Source: Treponema bryantii
Lineage (GTDB): Bacteria > Spirochaetota > Spirochaetia > Treponematales > Treponemataceae
DNA: 64,000 nt
Reading direction: 5' to 3'
Assembly: GCF_900111035.1 (NCBI RefSeq)
Contig: NZ_FOFU01000005.1
Span: forward strand, 62,001-126,000
The notes beneath the pieces are model-generated. The model made no database searches. It worked only from the letters and a program-made list of their open reading frames with translations, and was not told the origin of the DNA. This document shows positions 55,639 to 64,000 of the stretch, piece by piece (within the stretch, counting starts at the first letter, position 1; each line of letters starts with the position of its first letter). A program made the position numbers and the translations under genes.

Positions 55639-56695
55639 GCAGTTCTGCTGCTTTTTTATGAGTTACAGGAGACGGATGCCAGTCGGCGCCAATTCCGTCT
55701 TCTGGTTTTTGTTCAGTAAAAGACAGGAACTCAGCCGTTACCTTTGGAAAATCTTTTTTGAAAAGAGCAACTGCTTCTGCTACAGAGGCATTTAGGGCTT
55801 CTCCCATTATTCCAAGACAGCATACAATTTTTGCACGCGGGCTGCGGCGATGAACAGCTTCCATAAGATGGCGAAGCTGTGCTACATAATTAAGACGACG
55901 GTCTTCAATTCCGCGCACCCAGCTTATATCATTTGTTCCCAAGTTGATTACAACAATGTCCGGTTCAAAGCGGCCTTCAGGTTTCCACACTTCTGGTTCA
56001 AGTTCCAGTCTGAGTGAAAGCGACTTGTCTGTGTACGGCCAGGTAGCCTGCATCAGCCAGTGAGTTTCAGGAAGGTTTACAGTTTCTGGATCTACATAAT
56101 TTGAGGTGAGTCCGATTCCACTCCAGCTGCAGAGTTGAATCTCTGCACCAAGTGCTTTAGCTGTAAGAAAAGCATAAGCTTTGTCCGGGCGTTCCTGTTG
56201 TGTTGTAAAGGTATCTTTTTCCCAGATTCCTTCAACGCCATAACCACAGGTAATGCTGTCGCCGATGAACTCAAGTTTTAATGGCTGTTCGGTTGAAATC
56301 AGTGTAGAAGTCTGCAATTTTCCGTCAATCTCAATATTCTTCAGTCCTGCATACCCGAAAGCTGCTTCACTGAATTTCATAACACGAACGGTTACAGTCT
56401 TCTCTACATCAGATTCAAACAGTGTGCAGCGAGTCTCAGCCTCGCGTAAGGTTAAACGGAAATCAGGTTCCTCAGGAATTGCACCAATACTTGTATCAGT
56501 TCCTTCAGTTATAAAAACACCTAGTACAGCCTTATTTTCTTCTGACCAACCATCCGGATCGCTTACAAATGTTGCCTGTGCTTTTTTACCTTTCATCACA
56601 AAGCAAAAACCACTGGCAGAATAATCAAAATAACGGATACCTTCGTTGTCGAGATAGCGACCGCTCCAGATAAGATTGTCAAAAGAAAGTTTCAT
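55613..56695 (-). CDS. CE2-type acetyl esterase (SGNH hydrolase)
   Basis: This 360-residue protein has an N-terminal beta-sandwich (~1-135) and a C-terminal SGNH domain. The nucleophile is Ser148 in EFIGDSITCGYG; INLGTND is the block III Asn; DWHPSPVTH near the C-terminus holds the His. The two-domain design matches carbohydrate esterase family 2, which deacetylates xylan or mannan. No signal peptide, so it may act on imported oligosaccharides. It forms a pair with the hydrolase gene upstream (9 bp apart). Confidence 0.88.
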   Translation of the reverse strand: MKLSFDNLIWSGRYLDNEGIRYFDYSASGFCFVMKGKKAQATFVSDPDGWSEENKAVLGVFITEGTDTSIGAIPEEPDFRLTLREAETRCTLFESDVEKTVTVRVMKFSEAAFGYAGLKNIEIDGKLQTSTLISTEQPLKLEFIGDSITCGYGVEGIWEKDTFTTQQERPDKAYAFLTAKALGAEIQLCSWSGIGLTSNYVDPETVNLPETHWLMQATWPYTDKSLSLRLELEPEVWKPEGRFEPDIVVINLGTNDISWVRGIEDRRLNYVAQLRHLMEAVHRRSPRAKIVCCLGIMGEALNASVAEAVALFKKDFPKVTAEFLSFTEQKPEDGIGADWHPSPVTHKKAAELLTALIGKL

Positions 56696-56703
56696 AGGGT
56701 CCT

Positions 56704-58194
56704 CTATTTAATACACTTAGTAGTCTTAATGCACACTGCTTTTTCCAGAAGAGAGATTTCAGGAAGTTCTGGTAATTCAGCATAGTAATTGTACAGCCAG
56801 TCGCCGTCCTTTACTTCATACGGGTCGCCTGCAGGTTTGCAGCCTTTTTGAGGACAGTTCATTCCGTCTGCAGGAGGCAGGAAATAGTGCAGTTTGAAAG
56901 TGCCCGGCTTTTTAACTGCATTCTTGCTTTCAAAGAAGTAAGGCATTAAATCAACATATTTTGTACCTGGAGCTTTGTAGAACCACCAGCCGTTAAATTC
57001 AATCATCATGTTGAGAGGAATCAGCTTGTCATTAAAATGAAGTTCAAACTGAACAGGAGTTTTTGAAAGTTTAACAGGAACTTCAATTCCTTCTGCATCT
57101 TCTGCGCCACCCCAGCGGAGCTTTACAGGGAATTCGCCGGCATCTTCGCCTTTTTTAATCTTCTGACTAAAGAAAGGTCTGTGCAGCTGTTCTCGATACA
57201 TTGCCATAATAGGCTGTTCAATTCCAATTTCGCTGTTATTCGGATCGGTAATTTCAAGACCAAGTCGGCCGTCATCACGGAACTGATAGAAAGTAAAGGC
57301 ACTCAGCCATTTTTCTTTATCTGCCTGTAGCAGTTCCATAAATTCTTTCATCATATTTGACTGAGCAAATGGACCTGCAACATCGCCATCAGCATTAAGC
57401 TCAGAAAGAACCATAGGCTTATCCTGTCCTGTGATTTTTTTGAGACGCTTGTAAGTGAGCTTACACTTTTCATATACTTCTTTTACGCTGTAGCGGGCAT
57501 AATTTATTGTATCTTTACTTACAATATCATTTGGCCAGCCCCAGTGAAGAGAAAGGTAATTGTCGCCAGACCAGATATCTGCAGCCTTATGAGCTTCAAG
57601 GAAAATGTCTTCCATTTCAAGTTTTCCGTCAGACATATACATTCCGGCACACAAAATCATCTTTACGTTTGGAGCATATTTATGCATTACCTTGCAGGTC
57701 ATTACAAAAAAGTCTGCAATTTCCTGGTAAGTTGCCCGTTTTGTATAGCAGAACCAGTCACCAGTACATTCATGATTAATGCGTAAGAGCACACGGCCAT
57801 AAGGGCGGAGATCCTTAGCAATTGGAATGATATCTTCTTCTTTTAAGTGGGGATCAATAGTAAGTGTTAAAACAACATCCATTCCATGACGGCGGATTTC
57901 TTTCATAAAATTAAAAGGCTCGTTATCTCTTAAGCCTTCGCGTCCACCTCGATACGGGAAATAGTTTTCATATGGAGAATCCCATGCACCGGTAGATTCA
58001 CGACCAGTATCAATTTCACAGGCACGTGTAGGCCATTCCTTATCATTTGGATAATAGCTATACATCAAACTGATCCCACGATGAACCTTTTTGAGCTTCT
58101 GAAGAATATAATCCTGATTTACATAAAGACCGCGTTCGCTGCCGTCTCCCATGTCGAGGGCACAGGTTGCCGGAGTTAATATAACCTTGTTCAT
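56704..58194 (-). CDS. Clan GH-A-like glycoside hydrolase
   Basis: From ATG 58194 this encodes 496 residues. The TIM-barrel part has two Glu residues at places usual for a retaining clan GH-A enzyme: Glu142 in RINHECTGDWF (acid/base, HE preceded by N) and Glu265 in MVLSELNADGD (nucleophile). GH26 or GH39 membership is plausible; I cannot settle it. A C-terminal beta domain (~385-480) follows. No signal peptide, like the adjacent CE2 esterase, so together they may process imported mannan or xylan oligosaccharides. The frame extends to 58230 but the MNKVILTP start fits better. Confidence 0.72.
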   Translation of the reverse strand: MNKVILTPATCALDMGDGSERGLYVNQDYILQKLKKVHRGISLMYSYYPNDKEWPTRACEIDTGRESTGAWDSPYENYFPYRGGREGLRDNEPFNFMKEIRRHGMDVVLTLTIDPHLKEEDIIPIAKDLRPYGRVLLRINHECTGDWFCYTKRATYQEIADFFVMTCKVMHKYAPNVKMILCAGMYMSDGKLEMEDIFLEAHKAADIWSGDNYLSLHWGWPNDIVSKDTINYARYSVKEVYEKCKLTYKRLKKITGQDKPMVLSELNADGDVAGPFAQSNMMKEFMELLQADKEKWLSAFTFYQFRDDGRLGLEITDPNNSEIGIEQPIMAMYREQLHRPFFSQKIKKGEDAGEFPVKLRWGGAEDAEGIEVPVKLSKTPVQFELHFNDKLIPLNMMIEFNGWWFYKAPGTKYVDLMPYFFESKNAVKKPGTFKLHYFLPPADGMNCPQKGCKPAGDPYEVKDGDWLYNYYAELPELPEISLLEKAVCIKTTKCIK

Positions 58195-58289
58195 GTTTTC
58201 TATTATACACGTAATGCAAGTGAAAAACATAGGGAAATATTTTGAGAATTCAAAAAAACTGTTATATAATCAAAATTTAGGGACCGTGA

Positions 58290-61200
58290 ATGAAAAAGTA
58301 TAGAAATTCTCAGATAATCATACTAACAATCTTTTGCATACTGTTAAATTTTATCGGAAAGGTGATTGCTGAAAAATTTCAGCTCCCGTTATGGCTCGAT
58401 GCCTTTGGTACCTTTCTTATGGCTTATGTACTCGGTCCGTTCTGTGGAGCAATTGTAGGAGCCGCAGGAAATATTCTTTATGGTTTTATAAATCCTGTTT
58501 CCTATGCTTATTCTATTACCAGTATTTGTATCGCTCTTGTTGTAGGTTATTTTGCTAAGTATGGCTGGATGAAAAATCTTTTTAGAACAATGTCACTCAG
58601 CGTAATGGTAACCGGAGTCTGCGTTGTTATTTCCTGTATTTTGAATGTAATTTTTTATGATGGAATGACAGGTAATTACTGGGGCGATGGAATAATTGCC
58701 ATGCTTCAGCATTGGGGCGTTGCACGGCCAATTCAGATTGTACTGGGTGAATTTTATGTTGATTTTGTTGATAAGGTTATCACTCTTGGCGCGCTTTATT
58801 TTGGAATAAAAATCTACAGATATTTAAAAGTAAAACTGGATAAACCTGCAAAGCCTATGGTCGCTCTGTTATTTGTGTTTTTATTGGGAGTGTTTGTACC
58901 GTCCCGTTCTTATGCTTCTTCGAAAAAGTTTGATTCATATATTCGGACGGTTTACAACAATACAAACGGACTTCCTGGTGGAGAAGCAAATGATATTGCC
59001 AGTACTTCAGATGGAATTTTGTGGATAGGAACTTATGCCGGACTTTACCGTCATAACGGAAAAGAGTTCCGTCTTATGAATGAGTATGATTCAATAAAAA
59101 CAGTCCGCTGTCTTTTTGTTGATGATGAGGGAAGAATGTTTGTCGGTACAAATGATAACGGACTTTCAATTATCATCAATGAAGAAATTACAAACGTGCT
59201 TACTGAAAAAAATGGGCTTCCTGCAGATTCTGTTCGCTGCATTACATCAGCTGCGGATGGAATGTATTATGTCGGAACTTCGGCAGAGCTTGCGGTTGTA
59301 GAGATAAATGACGGTATTCGTATTAAGTCAATTGTACCTGAGGTCCACTCGGCTCTTCGTGTTACTGCGGACGGGCGCGGGCATGTAGCGGCAGTCACTG
59401 CTGGCGGTAAGCTTTTCGTACTTCAGGATATGAAGGTGATGACGACCGCTGCGGTTAATGAGAAATTTATTTCGGCGGCTTTTGCGGAGGACGGCAGACT
59501 TTATACAGCCACAGAAGGAAATCAGCTTTTTGTGTTTGAGCTTGAAGAGTCTATAACCGGTGCTGTTCATAAGGACAGTCTAAAACTGCTTGAACGCATT
59601 AACTGTGGTTCAATGAATCATATCAATTCTCTGGTCTTTAAAGAGAATGTTCTGTTCCTGTGTTCAGATGCTGGTGTAGGTTATATTGATTACAAAAAAG
59701 ATAACAGTTTTCATATGGTAGAAACCGGAATCTTCAATAATTCAATTGATAATATGATTGAAGATTATCAAGGCAACCTGTGGTTTTCTTCTTCGCGTCT
59801 TGGACTTCTTAAAATGTGTGAAACAGCCTTTGCAGAAATCTATCTTTCAGCAGGTTTTGATGAGGCAGTAGTCAATTCAGTTACAAAGTTTAATGGTAAG
59901 ATTTATTTTGGAACAGATGATGGGCTTTCTATGATTGATGCAGAAGAAGGAAAGCCGTGTGAAAATCAGCTTACAAAAATGATGGAAGGACTGCGCATAC
60001 GTTGTCTTATGCAGGACAGTAAGGAACGCATGTGGGTTTGTACTTACACTAAAGGACTTTACTGTTTAGATAAGAACGGCAGAATCGAAGCTTATGAAAC
60101 CTATACAGCGCAGCAGTTCCGAGTTCTCCTGGAACTCTCCGACGGTACAATAGCCGCCGCCGGTAAAAAAGGAATTACTTTCTTAAAAGACGGCACAGTA
60201 ACAAAACGTCTCACAAAAGCAGACGGCTTTGAAAACCAGGTAGTCCTCTCACTCTCAGAGCTCCCAGACGGAACTCTCATAGCCGGCACCGATGGCGGCG
60301 GAATTGCAATTATTAAAAATCAGAAAATTGAAAAACTGCTGCGCCGTCAGGACGGCCTTAGTTCTAATGTAATACTGCGAACCGTAAATGATCATGAAGG
60401 TACAGTGCAGACCGGTGCCTTTTATGCAATCACAAGTAATGGACTTTGTTATATTGATAAGGATTTTAATATCAGAGTTCTTTCAAATTTCCCATATTCA
60501 AATAACTACGACATGATAGTCCGCGACGACGGAAATATTTTTGTGCTCGGAAGTGCAGGAATCTTTGTTGTAACAAGAGAGGCTCTGCTTTCTGGAAACA
60601 AGGTTGATTATATCCTTCTGGATTTAAAGCGTGGACTTATAGGCTCACTTACTGCAAACTCATGGAATTATATAGATGACGAAGGAAATCTTTATCTTTC
60701 GTGTGATACAGGTGCTAGCTGTCTGAATCTGGATGCCTACGACAAAAATGATCGCTCTTACAGAATGCAGCTCAAATCAGTTCTCGTAAATGGAAAACGC
60801 TATATGGTGCAGAAGGATATTCCGTTTGTAATTCCTGGTGACAGTGACAGCATAGAAGTAATTCCAGAAATCCTGAATTATTCTATAAATAATCCGTACA
60901 TCAGCCTCTACATGGAAGGAATAGATGAGCTGCCAAATGTGATGACGCAGAATGAACTTGCAAGTGTGATTTATTCAAACATTTCGGCAGGTAAATATAA
61001 CTTCCATATTTCTCTTCTCGACAGTAAGGGCCTTAATGTTGTAGAGGAGATTGTTTATGAAATTGAAAAACCTTTCCATATTTATGATAACTGGTGGTTT
61101 AAGTTTTATGCATTCTTTGTTCTGATAATGGCAATTGCCTGGTTAACCTGGTACGTAACGGCAACTATTCAGAATCTTCGTTATGAAAAGCAGGAAAAAG

Positions 61201-61832
61201 AACTTGCTCATGTACGTGAACAGATCCGCATGAGTAATGAAACAATTCTTTCTATTGCGAATGCTGTAGAAGCCCGCGATAAGAGAACTGGCCGACATTC
61301 TCTTAGAGTTGCAGTTTATTCAATGCTTATTGCAGCTGAACTTGGTTTTGATGGAGAGGAACTTGAAAATATCCGTCAGATAGGTTTGCTTCATGATATC
61401 GGAAAAATTGGTGTACCGGATTCTATTCTGAATAAGCCTGCAAAACTAACGGCAGATGAGTACGACACAATGAAAACTCATGTTGATATTGGCGGTGAAA
61501 TTCTTAAGGATTTTACTCATATCAAAAATGTGGCCGACGGAGCTAAATATCATCATGAACGATATGATGGAACCGGTTATAACAGTGGCCTGAAGGGAGA
61601 AGAGATTCCTCTTACTGCCCGTATTATTGGACTTGCAGATGCTTTTGATGCAATGACTTCGCATCGTGTTTACAGAAATGCAATGCCAATGGACCTTGTT
61701 ATTGAAGAATTAAAAAATGGAAAAGGAACACAGTTTGATCCTCATCTTGTAGATATTCTTCTTGAACTGATTGCTGCAGGTCGTATAGATGTTTCTGGAA
61801 TCAATCAGTTGAGTGTCGAGGCGGAGGATTAG
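58290..61832 (+). CDS. Membrane sensor with beta-propeller and HD-GYP domain
   Basis: This 1180-residue protein has an unusual layout. Residues ~1-185 form five or six membrane helices that resemble ECF-transporter S components (LWLDAFGTFLMAYVLGPFCG, then AIVGAAGNILYGF). One more helix (~191-210) leads to a periplasmic two-component-regulator propeller (~215-820; repeats such as SDGILWIGTYAGLYRHNG and DRGRMFVGTNDNGLSI-like blades). A Y_Y_Y domain (~840-930), a membrane helix (~940-960), a coiled coil and an HD-GYP domain (~985-1165) follow. HD-GYP motifs: HDIGKIGVPD (His1035-Asp1036), HHERYDGTGY and DAFDAMTSHRVYR. It should break down cyclic di-GMP in response to an outside signal. GGACC..G is a weak ribosome site. 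Confidence 0.88.
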   Translation: MKKYRNSQIIILTIFCILLNFIGKVIAEKFQLPLWLDAFGTFLMAYVLGPFCGAIVGAAGNILYGFINPVSYAYSITSICIALVVGYFAKYGWMKNLFRTMSLSVMVTGVCVVISCILNVIFYDGMTGNYWGDGIIAMLQHWGVARPIQIVLGEFYVDFVDKVITLGALYFGIKIYRYLKVKLDKPAKPMVALLFVFLLGVFVPSRSYASSKKFDSYIRTVYNNTNGLPGGEANDIASTSDGILWIGTYAGLYRHNGKEFRLMNEYDSIKTVRCLFVDDEGRMFVGTNDNGLSIIINEEITNVLTEKNGLPADSVRCITSAADGMYYVGTSAELAVVEINDGIRIKSIVPEVHSALRVTADGRGHVAAVTAGGKLFVLQDMKVMTTAAVNEKFISAAFAEDGRLYTATEGNQLFVFELEESITGAVHKDSLKLLERINCGSMNHINSLVFKENVLFLCSDAGVGYIDYKKDNSFHMVETGIFNNSIDNMIEDYQGNLWFSSSRLGLLKMCETAFAEIYLSAGFDEAVVNSVTKFNGKIYFGTDDGLSMIDAEEGKPCENQLTKMMEGLRIRCLMQDSKERMWVCTYTKGLYCLDKNGRIEAYETYTAQQFRVLLELSDGTIAAAGKKGITFLKDGTVTKRLTKADGFENQVVLSLSELPDGTLIAGTDGGGIAIIKNQKIEKLLRRQDGLSSNVILRTVNDHEGTVQTGAFYAITSNGLCYIDKDFNIRVLSNFPYSNNYDMIVRDDGNIFVLGSAGIFVVTREALLSGNKVDYILLDLKRGLIGSLTANSWNYIDDEGNLYLSCDTGASCLNLDAYDKNDRSYRMQLKSVLVNGKRYMVQKDIPFVIPGDSDSIEVIPEILNYSINNPYISLYMEGIDELPNVMTQNELASVIYSNISAGKYNFHISLLDSKGLNVVEEIVYEIEKPFHIYDNWWFKFYAFFVLIMAIAWLTWYVTATIQNLRYEKQEKELAHVREQIRMSNETILSIANAVEARDKRTGRHSLRVAVYSMLIAAELGFDGEELENIRQIGLLHDIGKIGVPDSILNKPAKLTADEYDTMKTHVDIGGEILKDFTHIKNVADGAKYHHERYDGTGYNSGLKGEEIPLTARIIGLADAFDAMTSHRVYRNAMPMDLVIEELKNGKGTQFDPHLVDILLELIAAGRIDVSGINQLSVEAED

Positions 61833-61833
61833 T

Positions 61834-63036
61834 ATGAAAAAGAAATATCTGATTACTGCAATTACTGCTGTTATTACTGTATGCATTCTTAGAATGGGAA
61901 TGCGTTTTCTGTACACAGATTACACACAGAAAAATATAAAGGTCGGTTTTGTTTATATTGGAGACAGTAGTACTCCTTACACAAATAATTTTGTGCGTTC
62001 TCAGCTTGAGCTCGAAGAAACGTTCCCGCAAAACATTACAACAATTTCAAAATATAATATTCCAGAAGAAAATTGTGAGCCGGCTATCCGCGATCTTATT
62101 TCAAATGGTTGTGATTTAATTTTTGGAACAAGTTATGGTTATGGCGATGTAATGAAAAAACTTGCCGGAGAATTCCCAAAGGTACAGTTTTGCCAGGCAA
62201 CCTGCTCAAATGCAAATGAAGAACCTGTGCTTCAGAATTATCATAACTTTATGGGAACAATTTATCAGGGGCGATATATCTCTGGAATTGTGACAGGAAT
62301 GAAATTAAAGAACTTGATTGAGCAGGGAAGAATCACTCCTGATCAGGCGAAAATCGGTTATGTTGCAGCCTTTCCTTTTGCCGAAGTAATTTCTGGTTAT
62401 ACGGCATTTTTCCTTGGTGTTCGCAGCGTTGTGAAGGAAGCTGTAATGTCTGTGAGTTATACAAATACCTGGGGAAATACAACTACCGAACGGAAGTTAG
62501 CTGAAAGACTGATAAATGAAGGCTGTGTAATTATTGCTCAGCATTCTGATACTACAGGATCGGCTATAGCTTGTGAGACGGCAAGTACCCGTGATGGAAA
62601 ACTTGTTTATCATGTAGGATATAATCAGACAATGACAGATGTTGCCCCAACTACTTCTCTTATTTCTACAAGAATTAACTGGACTCCTTATTTTATTTCT
62701 GCAACAGAAGCTGTAATTAAAGGAAAGAAAATTGAATCGATGGTAAAGGCTGATGTCTTTGGAAATGATGCTGCAGCAGGATTTGAAAACGGCTGGTGCG
62801 AAATGATTGGCTTGAACAAGCTGATTGCAGCAGACGGAACTAAAGAAGAAATCGATGCAAAAATCAAACAATTTAAGACAAAAGGAATTTTAGTTTTCCA
62901 GGGAGATTATGTCGGAGTAAATCCTTTTGATGAATCAGATACTTATAATCTTAATAATCCTTACATAGAAAATGCATGTCAGTCTGCTCCAGCATTCAAC
63001 TATATTTTGAAAGATGTTATTACGGTGGTTGAGTGA
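61834..63036 (+). CDS. BMP-family (PnrA/TmpC-like) substrate-binding protein
   Basis: From ATG 61834 (GGAGG upstream) this gives 400 residues with an N-terminal membrane anchor or signal (LITAITAVITVCILRMGMRF). The remainder is a BMP domain: VGFVYIGDSSTPYTNNFVRS, GCDLIFGTSYGYGDVMKKLA, NFMGTIYQGRYISGIVTGMK and GFENGWCEMIGLNKL. Such proteins bind nucleosides or related ligands, for ABC transporters or as sensors. It lies 1 bp after the HD-GYP gene, and no transporter gene follows, so it may deliver the ligand signal to that sensor. Confidence 0.88.
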   Translation: MKKKYLITAITAVITVCILRMGMRFLYTDYTQKNIKVGFVYIGDSSTPYTNNFVRSQLELEETFPQNITTISKYNIPEENCEPAIRDLISNGCDLIFGTSYGYGDVMKKLAGEFPKVQFCQATCSNANEEPVLQNYHNFMGTIYQGRYISGIVTGMKLKNLIEQGRITPDQAKIGYVAAFPFAEVISGYTAFFLGVRSVVKEAVMSVSYTNTWGNTTTERKLAERLINEGCVIIAQHSDTTGSAIACETASTRDGKLVYHVGYNQTMTDVAPTTSLISTRINWTPYFISATEAVIKGKKIESMVKADVFGNDAAAGFENGWCEMIGLNKLIAADGTKEEIDAKIKQFKTKGILVFQGDYVGVNPFDESDTYNLNNPYIENACQSAPAFNYILKDVITVVE

Positions 63037-63067
63037 TTCGATGCATCGTATTGAAACCATTGTCATA

Positions 63068-63091
63068 CTGAACTCGGTTCGGATTTTTTTT
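63068..63091 (+). terminator. Terminator after the BMP gene
   Basis: A 6-bp stem CTGAAC/GTTCGG (one G-U pair) with loop TCG is followed by eight T, 32 bp after the stop. Confidence 0.6.
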
Positions 63092-63122
63092 GTTAAACCT
63101 CTTGACATAGTAGTCTACATCA

Positions 63123-63151
63123 TTGACTGTAATCATTTTTATCTATAAAAT
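63123..63151 (+). promoter_or_regulatory. ppdK promoter
   Basis: TTGACT (63123-63128), 17-bp spacer, TAAAAT (63146-63151), with ATGGAG as ribosome site at 63185-63190 and a 40-base leader. A second TTGACA lies at 63104-63109. Confidence 0.55.
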
Positions 63152-63198
63152 GTTTACATTAACATTGAAAATCTTTTTATTGATATGGAGTAAAATCA

Positions 63199-64000
63199 AT
63201 GGCAACAAAGTATGTTTACTTTTTTGGTAACGGCGACGCTGACGGCGATGAGTCAATGCGCGCTGAACTCGGTGGTAAAGGTGCAAACCTTGCTCAGATG
63301 GCAAAGAAACCTTTAAGTCTTCCAGTTCCACCTGGATTCACAATCACAACAGATGTTTGTCAGGAATTCTACAAGCTCGGTCGCAAGTACCCAGCTGGAT
63401 TGGCAAAAGAAGTTGATGTTTATCTTGCAAAGCTTGAAGCTGCTATGGGCAAAAAGCTTGGTGATGAGAAGGATCCTCTTCTCGTATCAGTACGTTCAGG
63501 TGCTGCTATTTCTATGCCAGGTATGATGGATACAATCCTTAACCTCGGTCTTAACGACAAGGCTGTTCTTGGTCTTGCTGCAAAAACAGGAAACGAAAGA
63601 TTCGCTTGGGACGCTTACCGCCGCTTTATTCAGATGTACGGTGACGTTGCTATGGGCGTAGATCATGATAAATTCGAAGCTATCATTGACGAAGTAAAAG
63701 CTATCCGTGGTATTAAAGATGACCCAGAGTTGAACGTTGATGAACTCAAATTGATCGTTGAAAAGTACAAGAAAATGTACAAAAAGGAAAAGGGAGAAGA
63801 CTTCCCTCAGGATGCTAAAGTACAGATGTGGGGAGCTATCGGAGCTGTATTCGGTTCTTGGATGAACCCACGTGCTATTAAGTACCGCAAGCTCAACAAC
63901 ATTAAGGAAGGTGCTCTTAAGGGTACAGCCGTTTCTGTAATGGCAATGGTATTCGGTAACAAGGGTAACACTTCTGGAACTGGTGTATGTTTCTCTCGCG
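63199..64000 (+). CDS. ppdK: Pyruvate, phosphate dikinase, partial
   Basis: The window holds the first 267 codons of this normally ~880-residue enzyme, which interconverts pyruvate and phosphoenolpyruvate with ATP and phosphate. It starts MATKYVYFFGNGDADGDESM, with the nucleotide-binding ELGGKGANLAQMAK, VPPGFTITTDVCQEFYKLG and SVRSGAAISMPGMMDTILNL. The frame is open to base 64000. In anaerobes it typically works in glycolysis. Confidence 0.97.
   Translation, partial: MATKYVYFFGNGDADGDESMRAELGGKGANLAQMAKKPLSLPVPPGFTITTDVCQEFYKLGRKYPAGLAKEVDVYLAKLEAAMGKKLGDEKDPLLVSVRSGAAISMPGMMDTILNLGLNDKAVLGLAAKTGNERFAWDAYRRFIQMYGDVAMGVDHDKFEAIIDEVKAIRGIKDDPELNVDELKLIVEKYKKMYKKEKGEDFPQDAKVQMWGAIGAVFGSWMNPRAIKYRKLNNIKEGALKGTAVSVMAMVFGNKGNTSGTGVCFSR

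Noticed and set aside
1-64000. An integron integrase, IS transposase or phage gene in the window.
   Set aside because: I looked for tyrosine-recombinase, DDE and phage signatures among the reading frames on both strands and saw none. The integrase may lie left of base 1.

Overview
The window is a spirochaete chromosome segment, most likely from an anaerobic, gut- or rumen-type Treponema. The evidence is a low-GC sequence, many Sec-secreted proteins and lipoproteins with SH3, YARHG or propeller-like domains, a DUF3160 lipoprotein, a BMP-family substrate-binding protein, an FprA flavodiiron protein, pyruvate phosphate dikinase, and plant-polysaccharide esterases and hydrolases. This is inferred from gene content; no rRNA is present to test it.

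Region 1 (1-16.9 kb) is part of a chromosomal integron. Fifteen attC sites separate small genes that are all on the minus strand. Each attC has paired arms around a short stem with a C(T/C)(T/C)GA loop. Each cassette also starts with a second hairpin whose loop is constant (CACTG on the coding strand) while its stem varies with compensatory changes. No integrase gene is present. The array ends on the right at a consensus core site (16891-16897) next to a candidate outward promoter and aspS. Cargo includes three toxin-antitoxin pairs (RelE/Phd, BrnTA, HicAB) with a fourth (RelE/Phd) at the right end, a NUDIX hydrolase, a GNAT acetyltransferase, secreted proteins and several cytosolic unknowns. 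Three distant cassettes share a ~200-bp structured non-coding module. The right end also holds a decayed nitroreductase gene, a small membrane protein and a lipoprotein.

Region 2 (17-31 kb) is conserved chromosome. It has aspS, a group of exported MEMO, DUF3160 and UPF0489-AMMECR1 lipoproteins, a DUF975 membrane protein, a TetR regulator beside a small membrane protein, a TrmN6-type methyltransferase, a chemotaxis receptor and a long-chain acyl-CoA synthetase.

Region 3 (31-36.8 kb) has htpG and a YitT protein. A second copy of the last ~130 bp of htpG lies 2.8 kb away, so the lipoprotein and toxin-antitoxin genes between the two copies look like an insertion at the htpG 3' end.

Region 4 (36.8-41.4 kb) has arginase and a three-gene operon: ECF sigma factor, membrane anti-sigma-like protein, and a secreted caspase-like protein with a repeat-rich C-terminus.

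Region 5 (41.4-50.8 kb) is an aryl-polyene-type lipid pathway: chain-length-factor-like ketosynthase, two acyl carrier proteins, a membrane/AMP-ligase fusion, dehydratase, glycosyltransferase, two acyltransferases, a LolA-like carrier and an MMPL exporter. It has no full ketosynthase or ketoreductase.

Region 6 (50.8-64 kb) has a flavodiiron protein, a large esterase, queH, argA, a CE2 esterase, a clan GH-A-like hydrolase, a 1180-residue membrane sensor ending in HD-GYP, a BMP-family binding protein and the start of ppdK.
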